A model generated the notes under the pieces. The model did not search any database. It worked only from the letters and a program-made list of their open reading frames with translations, and was not told the DNA's origin. The position numbers and the translations under genes are program-made. Source: Haematobia irritans (taxonomy: Eukaryota > Arthropoda > Insecta > Diptera > Muscidae). From it: a stretch of DNA of 64,000 bases. Of the stretch, positions 57,409 to 64,000 are shown piece by piece. Numbering within the stretch: the stretch's first letter is position 1; each line of letters opens with the position of its first letter. The stretch lies in NCBI RefSeq assembly GCF_050003625.1, contig NC_134397.1, positions 222,952,537 to 223,016,536 of the forward strand, read 5' to 3'.

Positions 57409-59074
57409 AAACAAGTATATACGGCCGTAAGTTCGGCCAGGCCGAATCTTATGTACCCTCCACCATGGATTGCGTAGAAACTTCTACGAAAGACTGTCAT
57501 CCACAATCGAATTACTTGGGTCGTGGTATCTTAAAACTTCTTAACATCGTTTTCTAAATTGTGAGTTAGTCCATACGTGGTATATATTAAACAAAAAAGG
57601 TATGTATAGGTAAGTCTACAAATAATTACGAATAGATATGGACTTTTTGCACGGTACGTAGAGAGCCAGAATTGAAATATGGTGGTCGCTTATATGGGGG
57701 CTATATACAATTATGAACTTGATACGGATCAATTTTTGTGTGATTGGGGATCGATTTATCTGAGGGATATATATAACTATAGACCGATATGGACCTAGTT
57801 ACGCATTGTTGTTAACGACCATATACTAGCACAATGTACCAAATTTCAACTCACTCGGATGAAATTTGTTCCTCCAAGAGGCTCCAAAACCAAATCTCGG
57901 GATCGGTTTATATGGGGGCTACATATAATTATGGACTGATATGGACCACTTTTGGCATGGTTGTTAAATATCATATACTACCACCACGTACAAAATTTCA
58001 ACCAGATCGGATGAATTTTGCTTCTCCAAAAGGCACCGGAGGTCAAATCTGGGGATGGGTTTATATGGGTGCTATATATAATTATGGACTGATATGAACC
58101 AATTCCTGCATGGTTGTTGGATATCTTATACTTACATCACGTACCAAATTTCAAGCAGATCGGATGAAGGAGGTCAAATCTGGGGATCGGTTTATATGGG
58201 AGCTATATATAATTATGGGTTGATAGGAACCAATTCCAGCATGGTTGTTGGATACCATATACAACAGGTACCAAATTTCAACCGAATGGGAATAATTTTG
58301 CTCTTCCAAGGGGCTCTGGAGATCAAATCTGGGGATCGGTTTATATGGGACCTATATATAATTATGGACCGATACCGACCAATTTTTGCATGGGAGTTTG
58401 AGGCCATATATTAACACCACGTACCAAATTTCAAATGAATCAGATTAATTTTGGTCTTCCAAGAGGCTCCGGAGGTCAAATCTGGTGATCGGTTTATATG
58501 GGGGCTATATATAATTATGGACCTATGTGGACCAATTTTTGCATGGTTTTTAGAGACCATATACTAACACCATGTACCAAACTTCAGCCGGATCGGATGA
58601 AATTTGCTTCTCTTAGAGTCCTCGCAAGCCAAATCTGGGGATCGGTTTATATGGGGGCTATATATAATTATGGACCGATGTGGACCAATTTTTGCACGGT
58701 TGTTAGGGTCCATATACTAACACCATGTACCAAATTTCAGCCGGATCGGATGAAATTTGCTTCTCTTAGAGGCCTCGCAAGCCAAATCGGGGGATTGGTT
58801 TATATGGGGGCTATACGTAAAAGTGGACCGATATGGCCCATTTGCAATACCATCCGACCTACATCAATAACAAATGCTTGTGCCAAGTTTCAAGTCGATA
58901 GCTTGTTTCGTCCGAAAGTTAGCGTGATTTCAACAGACGGACGGACGGACGGACGGACATGCTCAGATCGTCTCAGAATTTCACCACGACCCAGAATATA
59001 TATACGTTATGGGGTCTTAGAGCAATATTTCGATGTGTTACAAACGGAATGACAAAGTTAATATACCACCCATC
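57409..59074 (-). mobile_element. P8: nearly complete P element
   Basis: ACAAGTATATACGGCCGTAA with GTTCGGCCAGGCCGAA on the left. 153-bp units run from 57720 to 58800, then GGACGGACGGACGGACGGAC (58938-58958). The right hairpin arm is broken after ATACCACCCATCCTCAT. A 184-codon frame at 58498-59052 comes from the repeat spacing. Confidence 0.86.
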
Positions 59075-60401
59075 CTCATAGCGCCTGTCATATAAATAAG
59101 TGCAGTCCTATTTATCCTAGTCGTGGAAATCATATGTCGGGAATAAATATGATTTCCACGACTATTTTATCCAATGAACAACAAAGTGATATCCAGATTT
59201 CGAAAACATTACGAGATGTCTTAATTCATCTGTATTATCCACAAAATATAATGCAAACTTGTATTCGTGAGGTATTGTAGTTCTTTGAGTTGTGCCAAAA
59301 ATGTCTACTTCGCTTGGCTTGCTTCGTATATTTTGGTTTCCTTCCCTTGATTGGTTAAAGCCTCCATTTTCAAAATAAAACAGGTTACCAAGCAACTTTG
59401 TAGTTTTCACAAAGTTTAAGGAGACCATCTTCTCCTATCCATAATCATCTTGGAGCCGATGTCTTCGGCTTTGAAACATGCCCCTGTTTTCAAGTGAAGG
59501 TGGTTGTTAACAAAGTTTGAACAAGTTGCATTATGCAAGTGTACGCAGCATTTACTTTTGTTTGGGGAGATTCTCTCACACATGCACACATACACACACA
59601 CTCACTCAGAAACGCACGCATTCATATAAATAAAATGCACAACCCCAATAGAGCACAAAGAGGACATATGCTTTCCCATGCTCTCCTTATGTCTCTCACA
59701 AAAACACGGCGTCTCACACACACACATACTCGTATATAAGCGCATAAGGTATTTAGCGGAAACGGAAGTGTGTACGGTGATAAGTGGCATATTATGTTTA
59801 CATTTGTTCGTATGAATGCCTGCCATCCTACAGCCCTTGTAGTACCTTGTGATCAGTGTCTGCATATGTGTGGGTGTGTGCAGTATGATGAGTGGTAGAA
59901 AGACATTGGTACGGACATGCATTTTGGTTGTTGCGTCTAATGCGTTTCACAACAGCTAAGGAGAAAGACATCTGCTCACACAAAATGCTTGTATATACAG
60001 AAGCGGGGATATTTGAAAGACACAAATATTCACACACACAAAGGTACAAATTTATTATGCACTTTCCACATAGTTAGTTTTCATGTATCCATGAAAATTC
60101 ATAACAAGTTTTGACTTTAGCCTCACAATCAAGCAAGGTATCCTTTTGTGCATGGCTTCCCCAGCCGTGAATATTTGTAAAACAACTTTAATCTCTTTTC
60201 AAGCAATTTCCATAAAGAGTTGTTTAACTTGTGCTGCAATAAAATTTCGTAGAAATTCAGACGACGTGGTAGAGGTATTAAATACATATCATGAACGTTT
60301 GTTATTGCATTCGACCTATATTTAGATATTCCCAATTAAAATTGTTAATAAAATTGAAATCAGACGTTGAGATCGATTTTATTAACAATTCGAATAGCAA
60401 C
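59075..60401. other. Unassigned region with a strong hairpin and CA-rich DNA
   Basis: 59119-59135 (AGTCGTGGAAATCATAT) is perfectly inverted at 59147-59163 with an 11-nt loop. 59575-60050 is rich in CACA/TGTG motifs, giving several short frames on both strands that I do not regard as genes. Confidence 0.5.
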
Positions 60402-60580
60402 AAGTGTGTAAAGTAGAAAGTCGGGCGGAGACGACTATATCATACCCTAAACCATCCATACTGAATTAGTAAACATTGTTTGTGGGGTAGCAATGGTATA
60501 GGTTTGATGGATAAACCGCATTTCCATATTTAAGGACATGAACCTACAGAGTTAGTATGCCACTAATATTTAGTCCACTA
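60402..60580 (-). repeat. Diverged Q-type end
   Basis: GTAGAAAGTCGGGCGGAGAC and CATACCCTAAACCATCC resemble the start of Q in this direction. The rest is not alignable by eye. Confidence 0.55.
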
Positions 60581-60778
60581 TTAAACAAGTAAGGAAAGTC
60601 TAAAGTCGGGCGGGGCCGACTATTTTATACCCTGCACCACTTTGTAGATCTATATATAAAGGGTTGTCCCAAATACATACATTTAAACATCACTCGATCT
60701 GGACAGAATTCGATAGACTTCCACAAAATCTATAGACTTAAAATTTAAGTCGGCTAATGCACTAGGGTGGAACTAGTA

Positions 60779-63673
60779 AAAACAAGTATATAGTTCGGCC
60801 AGGCCGAAACTTATGTACCCTCCACCATGGATTGCGCAGAAACTAATACGAAAGACTGTCAGCCACAATCGAATTAATTGGGTTGTGGTCTCTTACGTGG
60901 TATATATTAGACAAAAAAGGTATGCAAAGTTAAGTCTACAAATAATTACGAATCGATATGGACTTTTGCACGGTACGTAGAGAGCCAGAATTGAAATATG
61001 GGGGTCGCTTATATGGGGTCTCTATACAGTTATGAACTTGATATGGACCAATTATTGTGTGATTGGGGATCGATTTGTCTGAGGGCTATATATAATTATA
61101 GACCGATATGGACCTAGTTAGGCATAGTTGTTAACGGCCATATACTAGCACAATGTACCAAATTTCAACTGACTCGGATGAAATTTGCTCCTCCAAGAGG
61201 CTTCAAAACCAAATCTCGGGTACGGTTTATATGGGGGCTATATATGATTATGAACTGATATGGACCACTTTTGGCATGGTTGTTAAATATCACATACTAC
61301 CACCACGTACCAAATTTCACCCAGATCGGATGAATTTTGCTTCTCCAAAAGGCACCGGAAGTCAAATCTGGGGATCGGTTTATATGGGGGGTATATATAA
61401 TTATGGACTGGTATGAACCAATTCCTGCATGGTTGTTGGATACCATATACTAACATCACTACCAAATTTCAACCGAATCGGATGAATTTTGCTCTTCCAA
61501 GGGGCTCCGGAGGTCAACTCTGGGGATCGGTTTATATGGGGGCTATATATAATTATGGACCGATGTGGACCAATTTTTGCATAGTTGGTAGAGACCATAT
61601 ACTTACACCATGTACCAAATTTCAGCCGGATCGGATGAAATTTTCTTCTCTTAGAGGCACCGCAAGCCAAATCTGGGGATCGGTTTATATGGGGGCTATA
61701 TATAATTATGGACCGATGTCGACCAATTTTTGCATGGTTATTAAGGACCACATACAAACACCATGTACCAAATTTCAGCCGGGTTGGATGAAATTTGCTT
61801 CTCTTTGAGGTTCCGAACAGCGTTACCGTTGTGCCACTTTAGTGGCAAATTTGCCACTTTTCTTGGGCGGTGCCACTTTTGCGCCACTTTTTGTTTGTGC
61901 CACTAAATGTGATACTTTTTACGATTTTGTGCCACTTTTCCAATAATTCGTGCCACTTTTTCAAAAGTTTAAATATTATGGGTAGTTATCACCATAGATG
62001 TGTTATTAAGAAAATTTAATATTGTGCACCAACAGCCTTCGCTCATTAATTCTTATTACGTGAACAGTTACGATTCAACTTATTTGGTAAACCGTACTTT
62101 GAATATGCCAAATTTATTGTGGCATGAAATATCAGGATAAATATGAAAATGTTTAAGGTTTGTATTACGACCGCAGGAAATAATTGATGATGGATCCCAT
62201 AAGGACCCAGTTAGAAAAAATTGCAATCGCCCTTTGAGACAGATTGTTCCAATTCTACTATATTCCTCAAAATGAATGCTGGAACAGTGGACAGTATTGA
62301 AGCATTACCTCATTAGAGAAAAATTGGAAGAAAAGTGTACTAAGAAATTAGAGAAAGTATATGTTAAAGATCCAAAATGCACTTTCAAATACCACAGATT
62401 TATCTTACATTTTTAGTTTATATTATCAAAAGTATGAATACCATTAACAAAATATTCCAAAGCGAATCCTCCTAAACGTGAGTACTATGTTCGGTTTTCG
62501 AGTTGAAAATCACTTTATTTTCGCGATTACTTTTCCTGAAATAATCAAAATTATAAATGATTGAGTTATTGAGTTAATTTATCTGCTTTATATTGAACTG
62601 TTTTAGTAAAGTAACCGCGAAAATTTCAACTCGAAAATCGAACATAGTGCTTACCTTAAATTGTTTATTAATTATAATTAACAAAAATATTCTATTACAA
62701 ATATATATAAATTTTGTAAGAAAGTTTGTAAAAACGTGATTTAGCAGATATCGACTATAAAAATTCTTTGTATATTAAAAACATTAAAACAATATAGATA
62801 GGTCACAAAACGACATCACAATCCGAAAGTCGTGGACAAATTTTACCATGAATTGACATAAATGACAAACAACTGAAGAAAAGGGGGTTCCGCATTACTT
62901 AAAAACCAATGATGATATAAATTATTTTGATATCGTAAATAAATTTAAAGATATAATTGAAAGGCCTGATTATTTTATAGACGCTTAAAAAATAATTTTA
63001 AATAGGATTTGTTCACCAATTTGTATGAATTCGCAAAATATATTTTAACTTGACCTCATAGCAGTATTTATTTCTTAAGTTTTTTTTGTATAAGTTAATA
63101 AAAAGAATGTGCCACTTTTTGTGCCACTTTTCAAAAATAAGTGTGCCCCTTTTTTCGACGTTTGCCACTTTTTGTGCCACTTTTTGAAAATTCCCAACGG
63201 TAACGCTGGTTCCGAAAGCCAAATCGGGGGATCGGTTTATATGGGGGCTATATATAATTATTGACCGATGAGGACCAATTTTTGCATGGTTGTTAGAGAC
63301 CATATACTAACACCATGTACCAAATTTCAGCAGGATCGGCTGAAATTTGCTTCTCTTAGAGGGTCTGCAAACCAAATTTGGGCGTCCGTTTATATGGGGG
63401 CTATACGTAAAAGTGGACCGATATGGCCCATTTGCAATACTATCGGACCTACATCAATAACAACTACTTGTGCCAAGTTTCAAGTCGATAGCTTGTTTCG
63501 TTCGGAAGTTAGCGTGATTTCAACAGACGGACGGACGGACATGCTCAGATCGACTCAGAATTTCACCACAACCCAGAATATATATACTTTATGGGGTCTT
63601 AGAGCAATATTTCGATGTGTTACAAACGGAATGACAAAGTTAATATACCCCCCATCCTATGGTGGAGGGTATA
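60779..63673 (-). mobile_element. P9: P element split by a hAT element
   Basis: Left AACAAGTATATAGTTCGGCC, units from 61060, then GGACGGACGGACATGC at 63528 and the hairpin CATCCTATGGTGGAGGGTATA. Without the hAT insertion it is about 1.5 kb, a normal P size. Confidence 0.86.
61818..63208. mobile_element. Non-autonomous hAT element, 1391 bp
   Basis: Perfect 13-bp ends CAGCGTTACCGTT and inverted AACGGTAACGCTG, with an exact 8-bp duplication GTTCCGAA (61810-61817 and 63209-63216). Both are hAT hallmarks. Within ~120 bp of each end TGCCACTTTT or GTGCCACTTT is repeated (at least six times on the left, five on the right), probable subterminal transposase-binding sites. The central ~1.1 kb is AT-rich with no transposase frame. 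Confidence 0.92.
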
Positions 63674-64000
63674 CAAATATGGGAAACATTTAAATCTGAA
63701 GCAATTTTAAGGAAACTTCGGAAAAGTTTATGATTTATCGCTCGATATACATGTATTAGAAGTTTAGGAAAATTAGAGTAATTTTAACAACTTTTCGACT
63801 AAGCAGTGACGATTTTACAAGGAAAATGTTGGTATTTTGACCATTTTTGCCGAAATCATAAAAACATATGTATAGGAGCTATATTTAAATCTGAACCGAT
63901 TTCAACCAAATTTGGCGCGCTTAGCTACAATGCTAATTCTACTTCCTGTGCAAAATTTCAATTAAATCGGAGTAAAAGATTGGCCACTGTGGTCATATGA

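Larger units (their letters stand above)
60584..64000 (-). mobile_element. Q9: Q element split by P9, running off the window
   Basis: 60584-60778 (AACAAGTAAGGAAAGTCTAA to GCACTAGGGTGGAACTAGT) continues at 63674 (ACAAATATGGGAAACATTTA), exactly as in Q7. It continues past 64000. Confidence 0.85.

Noticed and set aside
59416..60077. Several overlapping frames on both strands (HTHTH, CVCVCM-like)
   Set aside because: They are translations of CA/TG-rich sequence on both strands.

Overview
The window reads as heterochromatin-like or intronic DNA of a higher fly and consists almost entirely of transposable elements. I find no exon of a conserved host gene, no rRNA gene, no functional tRNA gene and no prokaryotic feature. 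The best clue to the organism is three decayed copies of a mariner whose terminal repeat and transposase match what I remember of Himar1, described from the horn fly Haematobia irritans. With the tRNA-headed SINE and the DINE-1-like repeats, a muscid such as Haematobia (or close kin, e.g. Stomoxys) is likely. This is inference, not a database result.

Most of the window is three related families of DINE-1/helentron-like non-autonomous elements, called P, Q and R here. Each runs from a hairpin end beginning TATACCC, through a block with a (GTCC/GTCT)n microsatellite, then a 153-bp minisatellite, to an end with a GGCC-rich palindrome followed by ACTTGTT. Strand is given in that direction. P copies: 5737-8203, 11532-13219, 27078-28704, 34843-36778, 36779-37340, 42752-45475, 52324-56837, 57409-59074, 60779-63673. 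Q copies: 9830-11038, 17890-19001, 23090-25595, 29992-30940, 34390-34842, 37341-37850, 40346-42030, 46811-48143, 48144-49235, 60584-64000. R copies: 15867-17874, 49303-50444.

DNA transposons are nested in and between these: a nearly intact DD37E element (2143-3416), two deletion derivatives of a DD41D element (4784-5711, 17974-18862), three Himar1-like mariners (6775-8048, 13747-14951, 23194-25549), a 548-bp mauritiana-type mariner remnant (21928-22475), two mariner fragments, a hAT (Buster/ZBED-like) gene with an intact 596-codon frame (31238-33028), and a 1391-bp non-autonomous hAT element (61818-63208). Other elements: a foldback insertion inside one Himar1 copy (24322-25500), a SINE family with CCTAA-repeat tails, a TA-flanked family S with tRNA-like modules, a TA-flanked family T with CACTN ends, a CAGCAAAAAAA-ended family A, a 29-bp AT-rich satellite, and a small reverse-transcriptase fragment.

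The insertions can be ordered in time. At 52324-56837 one P copy is split by T, S and S. At 60584-64000 a hAT element sits in P, which sits in Q. At 39800-42459 a Q copy sits in S. At 23090-25595 a foldback sits in Himar1, which sits in Q. The only long uninterrupted coding frame is the hAT transposase. Every other transposase is broken. Stretches outside named elements are AT-rich and carry only short tandem repeats and degraded repeat pieces.
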